Assembly (NCBI GenBank): GCA_963846315.1
Contig: CAWJVM010000013.1
Location: 137,033-201,032, forward strand
Reading direction: 5' to 3'
DNA length: 64,000 bases
Source of the DNA: RPQJ01 sp963846315
Lineage (GTDB): Bacteria > Pseudomonadota > Gammaproteobacteria > Steroidobacterales > Steroidobacteraceae
Notes under the pieces: model-generated
Database searches by the model: none
What the model saw: the letters and a program-made list of their open reading frames with translations, nothing else
Told to the model about the DNA's origin: nothing
Position numbers and translations under genes: made by a program
Shown: piece after piece, positions 1-8,915 of the stretch
Position numbering within the stretch: the first letter of the stretch is position 1
How the letters are laid out: every line of letters begins with the position of its first letter

Positions 1-1109
1 CGCGCCTGCAGCAGCATGCCATGCGCGATGTCCATCGCCAGTACCCGGCTGACCGGGTACTTGCGCTTGAGCGCGATCGACGCCTGCCCGGTTCCGGCAC
101 CGAGGTCGACGACGACTTCTGGCTCCATGCGCAGGACTTCGAGCCGGTGCAGCAGTTCGTCGCGAACCTGCGCCTGCAGGACCGCCGCCGCGTCGTATGT
201 CGCCGCCGCCTGCGAAAACGAATCACGGACGCGCCGGACGTCGAGCGCGAAACCACCGTCCGAATTCACGTCTGCCGCTGACTTGACCTCTCCTCCTGCG
301 GCAGAAGAGGTCGCACTGCGCGCAGGCGAGGGAGCCAGGAAGGACAGAAAGCTTTCGACCTCCTGCCGCACCGTCTCCGGGTGAGACAGGAACGGCGCGT
401 GCCCCGCTTTCGGCACCTCGACGAAGCGGGCGGACGGCAGCCGCGATGCCAGTTCACGTCCCGCCGCCACCGGCGTGATGCGATCGTGCTCGCCGGCGAT
501 GACCAGTGTCGGGATCGTGATGGCAGCAAGCGCGTCCCGCAGGTCCGTCGTACGAAGAATGCCGAGCCCGGCGACGAGGGCCTGCGGATCGGGTTCGCCG
601 TGCGAGTCGAGGTTGGCTCGCAGCGAGCGCAACGCCTGTGTTGAGTTCTCGTCGCCCCAGGTCTGCAGCGCCAGGAAATTGGCAAGGGTGCGGCGGTAGT
701 CGCCGGCGAGGCCCGCCGCGAAACCATCCAGCACGGTCGCACTCATGCCCGCTGGCCAGTCTTCGCGTGCGAGGAAACACGGGGTGGTCGCCACCAGCAC
801 CAGCGCGGCCAGGTCGCCTGGCCGGGAGCGAGCGAGTTCCAGCGCCACCATCCCGCCCAGCGACCAACCCAGTACCGCTGCACCTTGCGGCACGTGCGGT
901 GAAACGGCACGTGCCAGATCACGCAGCGTCGCCGCGCCCTCGGGCCACCGGCTGCGGCCGTGCCCCGGCAGGTCGATGAAATGCAGGCGCGCCCGCCGCG
1001 AAAGTTCGTCGACCCACGGGCCCCACATGCCGCCATGCAGAGCCCAACCGTGCAGCAGCACGACGTCCGGACCGTCGCCGCGGATCTCGACGTGCAAGGG
1101 GGCGCTCAT
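1..1109 (-). CDS. bioHC: BioH-BioC fusion (pimeloyl-ACP methyl ester esterase / malonyl-ACP O-methyltransferase), partial
   Basis: Bifunctional biotin-pathway protein truncated by the left window edge; 369 codons are visible. Residues 1 to about 259 are BioH, the esterase that removes the methyl group from pimeloyl-ACP methyl ester: Ser83 in GWSLGG, Asp209 in GEHDR and His237 in KAGHAP form the hydrolase triad at nearly E. coli spacing. With no stop codon the frame passes through an Ala/Ser/Gly-rich linker (about 260-285) into BioC, the SAM-dependent malonyl-ACP methyltransferase, seen in RVRDSFSQAAATYD and the SAM motif VVDLGAGTGQAS near residue 330. The ATG overlaps the bioF stop by four bases. 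A purine-rich AGGAGGAGAGG lies in the linker, but the next in-frame GTG (first base 269) is 17 or more bases further on, so separate BioC translation looks unlikely. BioHC fusions are known in Saccharophagus and Teredinibacter. Confidence 0.9.
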   Translation of the reverse strand, partial: MSAPLHVEIRGDGPDVVLLHGWALHGGMWGPWVDELSRRARLHFIDLPGHGRSRWPEGAATLRDLARAVSPHVPQGAAVLGWSLGGMVALELARSRPGDLAALVLVATTPCFLAREDWPAGMSATVLDGFAAGLAGDYRRTLANFLALQTWGDENSTQALRSLRANLDSHGEPDPQALVAGLGILRTTDLRDALAAITIPTLVIAGEHDRITPVAAGRELASRLPSARFVEVPKAGHAPFLSHPETVRQEVESFLSFLAPSPARSATSSAAGGEVKSAADVNSDGGFALDVRRVRDSFSQAAATYDAAAVLQAQVRDELLHRLEVLRMEPEVVVDLGAGTGQASIALKRKYPVSRVLAMDIAHGMLLQA

Positions 1110-2308
1110 GCAGCCGCCGCCGGCCGAAGTACGCCGCTTGCACGCATTGCCTGCAAAGCCGCCAGCAACTGCTCGACCTGCGCCGCAGTGTGCGAGGCCG
1201 AGAACGTGAAGCGCAGGCGCGACGTGCCGACGGGCACGGTCGGCGGGCGGATTGCCGGCACCCAGAAACCCAGTTCGAACAACGCGTTGCTCGCCGCGAC
1301 GGCGGCCGCTTCATCGCCGATCAGCACCGGCTGGATCGGCGTGCGCGACGGCAGCGACGACAGGCCCAAGTCAGCGAGCCCGCTCCGGAAACGAGCCGCG
1401 TGCTCGAGTACTCGGTCGCGACGCCACGGTTCGTCGCGCATCACGCGCAGTGATTCACGTGTCGCGGCCGCCACCGCCGGCGGCAGCGCCGTCGTGTAAA
1501 CGTAGGTGCGCGCGCGCTGCAGCAGGCTCTCGATCAACACCGCGGAGCCCGCGACGAACGCGCCGAACGTGCCGGCGGCTTTGCCCAGCGTGCACATCAG
1601 GATGGGCACGTCGTCCACGCCGAGTCCGGCTTCGTCGACGGCGCCCGCACCGGTCGGGCCGAGCACGCCGAAGCCGTGTGCATCGTCGACGAGCAACTGC
1701 GCCTGTGCCTCACGGCAAGCGGCGGCGATTTCACGCAGCGGAGCCACGTCGCCATCCATGCTGAACACACCGTCGGTCATCACCAGCGTGCCGTCGTTCG
1801 CGCCGATCCTGGACAGCTTCGTCCGTAGCGCCGCCACGTCGCCGTGCGCAAAGCGTGAGAATCGCGCGCCGGAGGCCAGGCCCGCGTCGAGCAGCGACGC
1901 GTGATTGAGCCGGTCCTCGAGCACGTGATCACCGCGACCCGCCAACACCGACGCCACGGCCAGGTTCGCCATGTAGCCGGTCGAGAACAGCAGTGCACGA
2001 GGCCGTGCCACGACACACGCGAGTTCGTCCTCGAGTGCTTGATGTTCGCGATTGTGGCCGCTCACGAGGTGCGAAGCGCCGCTGCCCACGCCCCAGCGGC
2101 GCGCGGCAGCGCAGAACGCTGCGACAATGCGCGGATGGTCGGCGAGCCCGAGGTAATCGTTGCTGCAGAAAGAGGCGCACTCGCGCCCTTCCACAGTGAC
2201 GCGAACGCCGCCCGGTTCACGCGCCTCGACCGTGCGTCTTCGGCGTGACCGTCCGGCGGCTGCCTGCTCCGCCAATCTTGCCGCGAGCGTGGCGTCGGCG
2301 CGCGACAT
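1106..2308 (-). CDS. bioF: 8-amino-7-oxononanoate synthase BioF
   Basis: PLP enzyme that condenses pimeloyl-ACP with L-alanine to 8-amino-7-oxononanoate, the first step of biotin ring assembly. The 400-residue product has the usual alpha-oxoamine synthase landmarks: NDYLGLADHP (50-59), GSGASHLVSG (75-84), the cofactor-contacting DDAHGFGVLG (208-217), and the Schiff-base lysine Lys243 in TLGKAAGTFGA. Length is typical (E. coli 384). It lies 15 bases after the bioB stop and its own stop overlaps the bioHC start, so the three genes should be one translationally coupled transcript. Confidence 0.96.
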   Translation of the reverse strand: MSRADATLAARLAEQAAAGRSRRRRTVEAREPGGVRVTVEGRECASFCSNDYLGLADHPRIVAAFCAAARRWGVGSGASHLVSGHNREHQALEDELACVVARPRALLFSTGYMANLAVASVLAGRGDHVLEDRLNHASLLDAGLASGARFSRFAHGDVAALRTKLSRIGANDGTLVMTDGVFSMDGDVAPLREIAAACREAQAQLLVDDAHGFGVLGPTGAGAVDEAGLGVDDVPILMCTLGKAAGTFGAFVAGSAVLIESLLQRARTYVYTTALPPAVAAATRESLRVMRDEPWRRDRVLEHAARFRSGLADLGLSSLPSRTPIQPVLIGDEAAAVAASNALFELGFWVPAIRPPTVPVGTSRLRFTFSASHTAAQVEQLLAALQAMRASGVLRPAAAA

Positions 2309-2323
2309 CGGCGCGTCGCTCGT

Positions 2324-3313
2324 TCAGCCAGCGACGGCGGCGGCTTGCTCCGGCACGATGCCGAGCCGCTGGAACAGCTGCTCGTCGTGGCTGCGGCCGG
2401 GATTCGGCGTGGTGAGCAGGCGGTCGCCGTAAAAGATCGAATTGGCGCCGGCCAGGAAGCACAACGCCTGCACGGAATCACTCATGTCCGTGCGGCCGGC
2501 GGAGAGACGCACGTACGACTTCGGCATCAGCAGCCGCGCCGTCGCGATCACACGCACGAGGTCGAGCGGGTCGAGTTCCGGCAGGCCGTGCAACGGCGTG
2601 CCCGGCACCTGCACCAGCTGGTTGATCGGCACGCTCTCCGGGTGCTGCGGCAGGGTCGCGAGCGTGTGCAGCAGCGCGACGCGATCGTTCTCGGATTCAC
2701 CCATGCCGAGGATGCCGCCACAGCAGACGTTGAGGCCGGCATCACGCACAGCCTGCAACGTGTCGAGGCGGTCCTGGTAGGTGCGCGTCGTGATCACCTC
2801 GCCGTAGAACTCCTTCGAGGTGTCGAGGTTGTGGTTGTAGTAGTCGAGCCCCGCGTCCTTCAGCTCCGTCGCCTGCTGCGGAGTCAGCATGCCGAGCGTG
2901 GCGCAGGTCTCGAGACCGAGCGCGCGGACCTCGCTGACCATCACCTTGATCTTCTGCAGCTGGTGCGGCTTCGGGTTGCGGTAGGCGGCGCCCATGCAGA
3001 AGCGCGTCGCGCCGTTGGCCTTGGCCGCCTGCGCCCGCTCCACCACGTCGCAAACCTCCATCAGTTCCTCGCGCTCGAGGCCGGTGTCGTAGCGCACGCT
3101 CTGCGGGCAGTACGAGCAGTCCTCGGGACACGCGCCGGTCTTGATCGAAATCAGGGTGCTCACCTGTACCCGGTTCGGCACGAAGTGGTCGCGATGCACG
3201 CGCTGGGCGTGAAACAGCAGGTCGCTGAACGGCGCGGCGTGGATCCCACGTGCCTCCTCGAGCGACCAGTCGGTGCGTACCGTGCCGAGCAGGCTGAGGT
3301 CGGGGGCGGTCAT
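2324..3313 (-). CDS. bioB: Biotin synthase BioB
   Basis: Radical-SAM enzyme that inserts sulfur into dethiobiotin, the last step of biotin synthesis. With the ATG at 3313 the protein has 329 residues. Cys62, Cys66 and Cys69 of ACPEDCSYC bind the SAM-cleaving [4Fe-4S] cluster. YNHNLDTS and GGILGMGE are further BioB signatures. The frame opens 17 codons earlier at a TTG, but that extension is not BioB-like and lies in the leader, so the internal ATG (MTAPDLS) is preferred. First gene of the leftward bio operon, divergent from comF. Confidence 0.95.
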   Translation of the reverse strand: MTAPDLSLLGTVRTDWSLEEARGIHAAPFSDLLFHAQRVHRDHFVPNRVQVSTLISIKTGACPEDCSYCPQSVRYDTGLEREELMEVCDVVERAQAAKANGATRFCMGAAYRNPKPHQLQKIKVMVSEVRALGLETCATLGMLTPQQATELKDAGLDYYNHNLDTSKEFYGEVITTRTYQDRLDTLQAVRDAGLNVCCGGILGMGESENDRVALLHTLATLPQHPESVPINQLVQVPGTPLHGLPELDPLDLVRVIATARLLMPKSYVRLSAGRTDMSDSVQALCFLAGANSIFYGDRLLTTPNPGRSHDEQLFQRLGIVPEQAAAVAG

Positions 3314-3397
3314 GGCGTGATTCTCGTCGAAGTGAACAGAATGAGAGCGGGTCAGGGGAAACAACTTGGTTCAGGCTGTGCGGAGCAGCGTCCGGGC

Positions 3398-3426
3398 AGT
3401 ATTCGGACCCCCATCGGCGCTGTCAA
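3398..3426 (-). promoter_or_regulatory. Sigma-70 type promoter of the bio operon
   Basis: On the minus strand a perfect -35 hexamer TTGACA (3426-3421) is followed after 17 bases by AATACT (3403-3398; four of six matches to TATAAT). Transcription would start near 3391, leaving a leader of about 78 bases before bioB. The -35 box ends four bases before the comF ATG, so RNA polymerase here would cover comF initiation. No inverted repeat resembling an E. coli BirA operator is visible. Confidence 0.55.
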
Positions 3427-3429
3427 CCA

Positions 3430-4170
3430 ATGCGCCGCAGCCAGGTTTACACGCAATTCGACCGTTGGACGGGGTGGGTACTGCCACCCCGTTGCGTCCT
3501 GTGCCGCCGCCCCGGCCAACGCCCGGCGTTCGACCTGTGCGCCGACTGCGAGGCGGAAATCCCGCTCGTGCCCGACCCATGCCATCGCTGCGGCCTGCCT
3601 CGCCCTGCAAGCGTCGGCGCGAACGCAAACGGCTGCGAGCGTTGTCGCAAACTCCACCTGCCGTACTCCCGGTGCATGGCACCGTGGGTCTACGAGTTTC
3701 CGGTGACACACCTGGTGCAGGCACTCAAATACGAGGGCGCACTCGCGAACGCGCGAGTCTTCGGCACGCGGCTGGCTGCGCAAGCGATCAGTGAGGCGCA
3801 CGACGGATCGCGTTGTCCGGCATTGGTCGTCCCCATGCCGCTGCACCCGTCCCGGCTGGTCGAGCGGGGCTTCAACCAGTCGCACGAAATCGCCCGCATC
3901 GTGTCGCGCCTGCTGGACCTCGAGCTTGCCGGGCAGGCGTTGCGTCGGATTCGCGCCACGGCACCGCAGGTCGGACTCGATCGCGGGGCACGCGCAGGCA
4001 ACTTGCGCGGGGCCTTTGTCGCGGATACGCGCAGGGTGACTGGCGCGCACGTGATCCTCGTCGATGACGTCGTGACCACCGGCAGCACGGCCGTCGAGGC
4101 CGCGTCCACCTTGCGCGCCGCGGGCGCTGCCAGCATCGAAATCTGGGCCGCGGCACGCGCCCTCGGCTGA
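3430..4170 (+). CDS. comF: ComF family phosphoribosyltransferase-like protein
   Basis: ComF/GntX family protein associated with DNA uptake in competent bacteria; the biochemical role in Gram-negatives is unclear. The 246-residue product begins with a Cys-rich zinc-ribbon region (CVLC, CADC, CHRC, CERC pairs within residues 20-72) and ends with a type I PRTase domain holding the PRPP loop VDDVVTTGST (about 211-220). It is divergent from bioB, as in Pseudomonas and Xanthomonas. No Shine-Dalgarno is evident before the ATG, and the bio promoter -35 box lies just upstream. Confidence 0.88.
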   Translation: MRRSQVYTQFDRWTGWVLPPRCVLCRRPGQRPAFDLCADCEAEIPLVPDPCHRCGLPRPASVGANANGCERCRKLHLPYSRCMAPWVYEFPVTHLVQALKYEGALANARVFGTRLAAQAISEAHDGSRCPALVVPMPLHPSRLVERGFNQSHEIARIVSRLLDLELAGQALRRIRATAPQVGLDRGARAGNLRGAFVADTRRVTGAHVILVDDVVTTGSTAVEAASTLRAAGAASIEIWAAARALG

Positions 4171-4229
4171 GCCGGGTACGAACACCGCCGCGTCCGCTAA
4201 ACTGCGCGCCACTCGAGCCAGGCGCCACC

Positions 4230-5456
4230 ATGACCCAGCCCTCCCAAGATCCCAGTCCCGTCGCCGCCTTGCGTGACTTCCTGAAGCTCGAATCCGCGAG
4301 CGGCATCCTGCTCGTGATCGCGGGCATCCTCGCGATGGTCGCGGCCAACACCACGCTCTCCGACGCCTACCACGCGCTCCTGCAGACCCCGATCAAGCTG
4401 CAGGTAGGCGCGTTCGAGCTCGACAAGACCCTGCTCATCTGGATCGACGACCTGCTGATGGCGATCTTCTTCCTGCTGGTCGGGCTCGAGATCAAGCGTG
4501 AGGCCGTGTCCGGCGAGCTCTCGGATCCCAGTAAAATCGCGTTGCCTGCCATCGCCGCGCTCGGCGGCATGATCGTTCCTGCCGCGATTTACGCCGCCTT
4601 GAACTGGAACGATCCGATCGGCATCCGCGGTTGGGCGATTCCTTCCGCCACCGACATCGCCTTCGCGCTCGGCGTGCTGTCGCTGTTCGGCAATCGCGTT
4701 CCGGTCGGACTCAAGGTCTTCCTGCTCACGCTTGCCGTGCTCGATGACCTCGGCGCGATCGTCATCATCGCGGCGTTCTATTCCAGCGACCTGTCGTTCA
4801 ATGCGCTGATGGGGGCGGGGGTCGCGATCGCCGCGCTGTTCGCGCTGAACCGCGCCGGCGTCACGCGCATTGCGCCGTACATCCTGGTCGGCACCGCGCT
4901 CTGGGTGTTCGTGCTCAAGTCCGGTGTGCACGCGACGCTTGCCGGCGTCGTCACGGCGTTGTTCGTGCCGACCTCGGATCCCGCTCACCCCGACCATCCG
5001 CCCGCCTACAGGCTCGAGCATTCGCTGCACCCATGGGTCGCTTTCGGCATCCTGCCGATCTTCGCGTTCGCCAATGCCGGCGTGAGTCTCGCGGGCCTGA
5101 GCCTGCGCAACCTGCTCGACCCGATACCGCTCGGCATCCTGCTCGGGCTGTTCGTCGGCAAGCAGGTGGGTGTGTTCACGTTCTCGTGGGTCGCCGTCAA
5201 GACCGGCCTGGCCCGCCTGCCGAGCGGCGTGACTTTCGGGCAGGTCTACGGCGCAGCGATCCTGTGCGGCATCGGCTTCACGATGAGCCTGCTGATCGGC
5301 TTCCTGGCGTTCGAGAACGCGGCCGCTGCCGAGGTGATCGTCACCGACCGGCTCGGCATCCTCGCGGGCACCTTGATCTCGGCAGTCTTCGGTTCACTCG
5401 TACTGCACTGGGTGCTGCCGCGCAGGCAGGCGGGCGACGAACCGATTCCCGATTGA
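4230..5456 (+). CDS. nhaA: Na+/H+ antiporter NhaA
   Basis: Inner-membrane electrogenic antiporter that exports Na+ or Li+ in exchange for protons and sets cytoplasmic pH and sodium. The 408 residues are strongly hydrophobic, with the family blocks FFLLVGLEIKREAVSGEL, IPSATDIAFALGVLSLFG and LAVLDDLGAIVIIAAFY; the last contains the paired aspartates of the ion-binding site. Length fits the family (E. coli 388). Only 59 bases separate it from comF; TAAACT at about 4197 could be a -10 element. It converges with ubiA. Confidence 0.95.
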   Translation: MTQPSQDPSPVAALRDFLKLESASGILLVIAGILAMVAANTTLSDAYHALLQTPIKLQVGAFELDKTLLIWIDDLLMAIFFLLVGLEIKREAVSGELSDPSKIALPAIAALGGMIVPAAIYAALNWNDPIGIRGWAIPSATDIAFALGVLSLFGNRVPVGLKVFLLTLAVLDDLGAIVIIAAFYSSDLSFNALMGAGVAIAALFALNRAGVTRIAPYILVGTALWVFVLKSGVHATLAGVVTALFVPTSDPAHPDHPPAYRLEHSLHPWVAFGILPIFAFANAGVSLAGLSLRNLLDPIPLGILLGLFVGKQVGVFTFSWVAVKTGLARLPSGVTFGQVYGAAILCGIGFTMSLLIGFLAFENAAAAEVIVTDRLGILAGTLISAVFGSLVLHWVLPRRQAGDEPIPD

Positions 5457-5480
5457 ACGGGACTGCGCGACGACGCGGCG

Positions 5481-6401
5481 TCAGGTCGTGAACATGTAGT
5501 CGAGCAGGATTCCACCAAAGACGGCGAGCCCGAACAGATTATTGTTCAGGAAGGCGCGGAAGCACTCCGCGGGATCGCGCCGGTGAATCAGGTATTGCTG
5601 GTGCAACGACGTCGCCACGGCCAGCCCCAGGCCGAGCCAATACCAGCGACCCAGCTGCGCCAGGAAGCCCGCGAAGGCGAGCAGGATCAGCGTGCCGGTC
5701 TGCAGCGCGGCGACGATCCCGCGATCCGCGCGGCCGAACAGGATCGCCGACGAGCGGATGCCGATCACGAGATCGTCCTCGCGGTCGACCATCGCGTAGA
5801 TCGTGTCGTACGCCGTCGTCCACAACACGCCTGCCACGAACAGCACCCACGCCAGGAGCGGCAATTCGCCGGTCTGTGCTGCGAAAGCCATCGGCACGGA
5901 CCACGAAAACGCCAGGCCGAGATAGGCCTGTGGCAGCGCGAAAAATCGCTTCAGGAACGGGTACGTCACGGCCAGCACGCCGCCGACCAGCGCGAGCACC
6001 TGGGTCGGGCGATTGAGCGGGATCAGCAGCGCCAGGGCGATCAGCCCGAGCACCGCGAACACCGCCAACGCTTCGGCCGGCGAAACCACCCCGCGCGCCA
6101 GCGGGCGGTTGGCGGTGCGACGCACGTGCGGATCGAATTCACGATCGGCGAAGTCATTGATCACGCAGCCCGCGGCGCGCATCACGAAGGTGCCGAGCAG
6201 GAAGATGACGAAGATCCGCTCGTCCGGATGACCGTCGGCCGAGATCCACAGCGCCCACAGCGCCGGCCACAGCAGCAGCCAGATGCCGATGGGGCGATCG
6301 AGACGCATCAGCCGCGCGTATTCGACGAGTCGACCGCGCATCCGCGCGAAGCCACTTGCCGAGGTGCCGGTGCCTTTGTCCAGGTGGGTCGAGTCGCTCA
6401 T
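5481..6401 (-). CDS. ubiA: 4-hydroxybenzoate polyprenyltransferase UbiA
   Basis: Membrane prenyltransferase that attaches the polyprenyl tail to 4-hydroxybenzoate in ubiquinone synthesis. The 306-residue protein has the two Asp-rich motifs of the superfamily: NDFADREFD (first, Mg-diphosphate binding) and YDTIYAMVDREDD (second), among about eight or nine hydrophobic helices. It ends the long leftward block, 11 bases after the recG stop, and converges with nhaA. Confidence 0.94.
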   Translation of the reverse strand: MSDSTHLDKGTGTSASGFARMRGRLVEYARLMRLDRPIGIWLLLWPALWALWISADGHPDERIFVIFLLGTFVMRAAGCVINDFADREFDPHVRRTANRPLARGVVSPAEALAVFAVLGLIALALLIPLNRPTQVLALVGGVLAVTYPFLKRFFALPQAYLGLAFSWSVPMAFAAQTGELPLLAWVLFVAGVLWTTAYDTIYAMVDREDDLVIGIRSSAILFGRADRGIVAALQTGTLILLAFAGFLAQLGRWYWLGLGLAVATSLHQQYLIHRRDPAECFRAFLNNNLFGLAVFGGILLDYMFTT

Positions 6402-6412
6402 CGGAGGATTCT

Positions 6413-8500
6413 TCAGACGTTGCGGAAACGCTCGCCCGCGCCGACCCAGCGGCCCACGAGGCCCGCTATGTTGGCCTGCGGACCGCCCAGCATCAATGCC
6501 GACGCACGCTGGACGTCCGGCAACAGGTCCGCGTCCCGGACCAGGTCGGCCACCCGCAATTGCATCAGACCCGTCTGGCGCGTGCCCAGCAATTCACCCG
6601 GGCCGCGCAGCTCGAGGTCCCGGCGCGCCACCTCGAAGCCATCGTTGGTTTCGCGCAGGACGGCCAGCCGCTCGCGGGCAATGGGCGACAGCGGTCCCTG
6701 GAAGAGCAGGACGCACGTGCTTTCGACCGAGCCGCGACCGACGCGGCCGCGCAACTGGTGCAACTGGGCCAGGCCCATGCGTTCCGCGTTCTCGATCACC
6801 ATCAGGCTCGCGTTGGGCACGTCCACGCCCACCTCGATCACCGTCGTGGCGACCAGCAGGTCGAGCTTGCCCTGCTTGAACGCGGTCATGACCGCGTCCT
6901 TCTGCTTGCCAGCCATCCGGCCGTGGATCAGGCCGATACGCACGCCGGGTAGCGCCTCACCCAGCTGCGCCGCCGTCTTCTCGGCGGCTTCGTAGCGCAC
7001 GAGGTCCGATTCGTCGATCAGCGGACAGACCCAGTACGCCTGGCGGCCCGAGCGGCAGGCCGTATCAATACGCTCGACGATTTCGCTGCGCCGGGTGTCG
7101 GGCAGCACGACGGTCTTGATCGGAGTGCGTCCCGGCGGCAGCTCGTCGATGATCGACACGTCGAGGTCGGCATACGCCGTCATGGCGAGCGTCCGCGGAA
7201 TCGGCGTCGCCGTCATCACGAGCTGGTGCGGAAACCGGCCGTCGGACCGGCCCTTCTCGCGCAGTTGCAGTCGCTGGTGTACGCCGAAGCGGTGCTGCTC
7301 GTCGACGATGGCCAGCACCAGGCGCTGGAAGGCGATGTTCTGCTGGAACAATGCGTGCGTGCCCACGGCGACCTGGATTGAGCCGGACGCCAGATCCGCC
7401 TCGAGCGTTGCGCGAACCTTGCCGGTCTGCCGGCCGGTCAGCAGCGCCACCCGGAGGCCGAGCGGTTCGAGCCATGCGTTGAAATTGCGCGCATGCTGTT
7501 CTGCGAGCAGTTCCGTCGGCGCCATCACGGCCGCTTGCGCGTCGTGCTCGACCGCCCGCACCGCGGCCAGCGCAGCGACGACGGTCTTGCCCGAGCCGAC
7601 GTCGCCCTGCACCAGCCGCATCATCGGATGGGGGCGCTGCAGGTCGTGCTCGATTTCGGCCCACACTCGTGATTGCGCACCGGTCAGGCGAAACGGCAGG
7701 TTCGCCAGGCAACGCTCGGCCAGGTCGTTCCTGCGCGGCAACGACCAGGCCGCGTCCTTGTCGGTTTCCTGCCGCAGCAGACGCAGGCTCAACTGGTGAG
7801 CGAGGAGCTCCTCGAACGCGAGCCGGCGCTGCGCTGGGTGACGGCCGGCTTCGAGCTCGGCGACGTTGGCGTCGGGAGGCGGGCGATGCACGTAACGCAG
7901 TGCCACCTCGAGCGGCGGGAGCTCGAAGGCGTCGAGCACGCCGGGCGGCACGTAATCCTGGATCGCGCCTTGCGCCAGCATCGTCAACGCCATGTCGGAC
8001 AAAGCGCGCAATCGTCCCTGCTGCACGCCTTCGGTCGTCGGATAGATCGGTGTCAGGCAATCGGGCGGGGCGCCACTAGCATCTGCGAGCACCCGCCGGT
8101 ATTCGGGATGCACGATTTCGAGGCCGCCGGGTCCGGGGCGGGCCTCGCCGAAACAGCGCAGCCGCTGGCCACGCACGAGCTGCGCCTGCTGCGCGCCGGA
8201 GAAATGAAAGAAGCGCAGCGTGACGAATCCCGTGCCGTCGGCAAGGCGCACGAGCAGCGTGCGGCGGCGCCGGAAAGCGACTTCCGCCAGCTGGATTTCG
8301 CCCTCGATGACGGCTCGGTCGCCGTTGCGCAGCGTGCCTATCGGCACCACCCGCGTGCGATCTTCGTAGCGCAGCGGCAAGTGGAAGAGCACGTCCTGCA
8401 CCGTGTGCAGGCCGAGCTTCGCCAGCAGTTCCGCGAGCGCCGGCCCGACGCCGCGCAGCGCCGTGACCGGACATTCGGCGAGCAGGGCGGCCGCGCTCAT
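6413..8500 (-). CDS. recG: ATP-dependent DNA helicase RecG
   Basis: Branched-DNA helicase that regresses stalled forks and processes Holliday junctions and D-loops. With the ATG at 8500 the protein has 695 residues, close to E. coli 693; the open frame extends 30 codons further but that part overlaps ridA and is not RecG-like. Order: wedge/OB domain (about 1-150), Walker A GDVGSGKTVVAA, the DEQHRFG box (DEXH), TATPIPRT, then the C-terminal helicase domain with TTVIEVGVDVPNA and the QLRGRVGRG motif VI arginines. It lies 19 bases after ridA in the spoT-ridA-recG string. Confidence 0.96.
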   Translation of the reverse strand: MSAAALLAECPVTALRGVGPALAELLAKLGLHTVQDVLFHLPLRYEDRTRVVPIGTLRNGDRAVIEGEIQLAEVAFRRRRTLLVRLADGTGFVTLRFFHFSGAQQAQLVRGQRLRCFGEARPGPGGLEIVHPEYRRVLADASGAPPDCLTPIYPTTEGVQQGRLRALSDMALTMLAQGAIQDYVPPGVLDAFELPPLEVALRYVHRPPPDANVAELEAGRHPAQRRLAFEELLAHQLSLRLLRQETDKDAAWSLPRRNDLAERCLANLPFRLTGAQSRVWAEIEHDLQRPHPMMRLVQGDVGSGKTVVAALAAVRAVEHDAQAAVMAPTELLAEQHARNFNAWLEPLGLRVALLTGRQTGKVRATLEADLASGSIQVAVGTHALFQQNIAFQRLVLAIVDEQHRFGVHQRLQLREKGRSDGRFPHQLVMTATPIPRTLAMTAYADLDVSIIDELPPGRTPIKTVVLPDTRRSEIVERIDTACRSGRQAYWVCPLIDESDLVRYEAAEKTAAQLGEALPGVRIGLIHGRMAGKQKDAVMTAFKQGKLDLLVATTVIEVGVDVPNASLMVIENAERMGLAQLHQLRGRVGRGSVESTCVLLFQGPLSPIARERLAVLRETNDGFEVARRDLELRGPGELLGTRQTGLMQLRVADLVRDADLLPDVQRASALMLGGPQANIAGLVGRWVGAGERFRNV

Positions 8501-8519
8501 GCCGTGAGGGCGCGCTTGC

Positions 8520-8900
8520 CTACAGGACCAGGACGGCGTCCACTTCGACCACGGCGCCGCGCGGCAACGCGGCAACGCCGACAGCGGCACGGGCCGGATA
8601 AGGCTGGGTGAAGTAGTCCGCCATCACCTTGTTGACCGTCTGGAAGTTGCCGAGGTCGGTCAGGTAGACGGTGAGCTTCACGATGTTCGACAGGTCACCA
8701 CCCGCGGCTTTCGCGACAGCCTGCAGGTTGTCGAACACACGCCGCACGTGCACCTCGACCTCGCCGGTCACGATTTCCATCGTCCTGGGATCGAGCGGGA
8801 TCTGGCCCGAGAGGTAAACGGTGTTGCCGGCTTTGACGGCCTGGCTGTACGTACCGATTGCACCAGGGGCGTCGGGAGTGGTGACTGCGTTCAGGGGCAC
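8520..8900 (-). CDS. ridA: RidA family reactive enamine/imine deaminase
   Basis: Small cytosolic trimeric deaminase that hydrolyses reactive 2-aminoacrylate-type enamines released by PLP enzymes. The start is taken at a GTG (8900) giving 126 residues, the normal family length, with GGAG six bases upstream. The longer frame to 9029 would translate the heptamer repeat (PNPYPLSPNPFP) and is rejected. Family signatures: GTYSQAV near the start, YLSGQIPLDP, and PARAAVGVAALPRGAVVEVDAV, which contains the catalytic Arg. In this lineage it sits between spoT and recG. Confidence 0.93.
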   Translation of the reverse strand: MPLNAVTTPDAPGAIGTYSQAVKAGNTVYLSGQIPLDPRTMEIVTGEVEVHVRRVFDNLQAVAKAAGGDLSNIVKLTVYLTDLGNFQTVNKVMADYFTQPYPARAAVGVAALPRGAVVEVDAVLVL

Positions 8901-8915
8901 GGGGAGCTCCGGGAA

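Noticed and set aside
252..300. Internal GTG start that would give a separate BioC
   Set aside because: The purine-rich motif is 17-22 bases from the GTG, too far for a normal ribosome site, and the frame is continuous with BioH.
2345..3706. 453-codon plus-strand frame across bioB
   Set aside because: Antisense shadow of bioB that also runs across the bio promoter; His/Arg/Val-rich without family features.
4171..4229. Li+/Na+ riboswitch in the nhaA leader
   Set aside because: Only 59 bases, and I could not match a known motif with confidence; a scan with the nhaA-I and nhaA-II models would decide.
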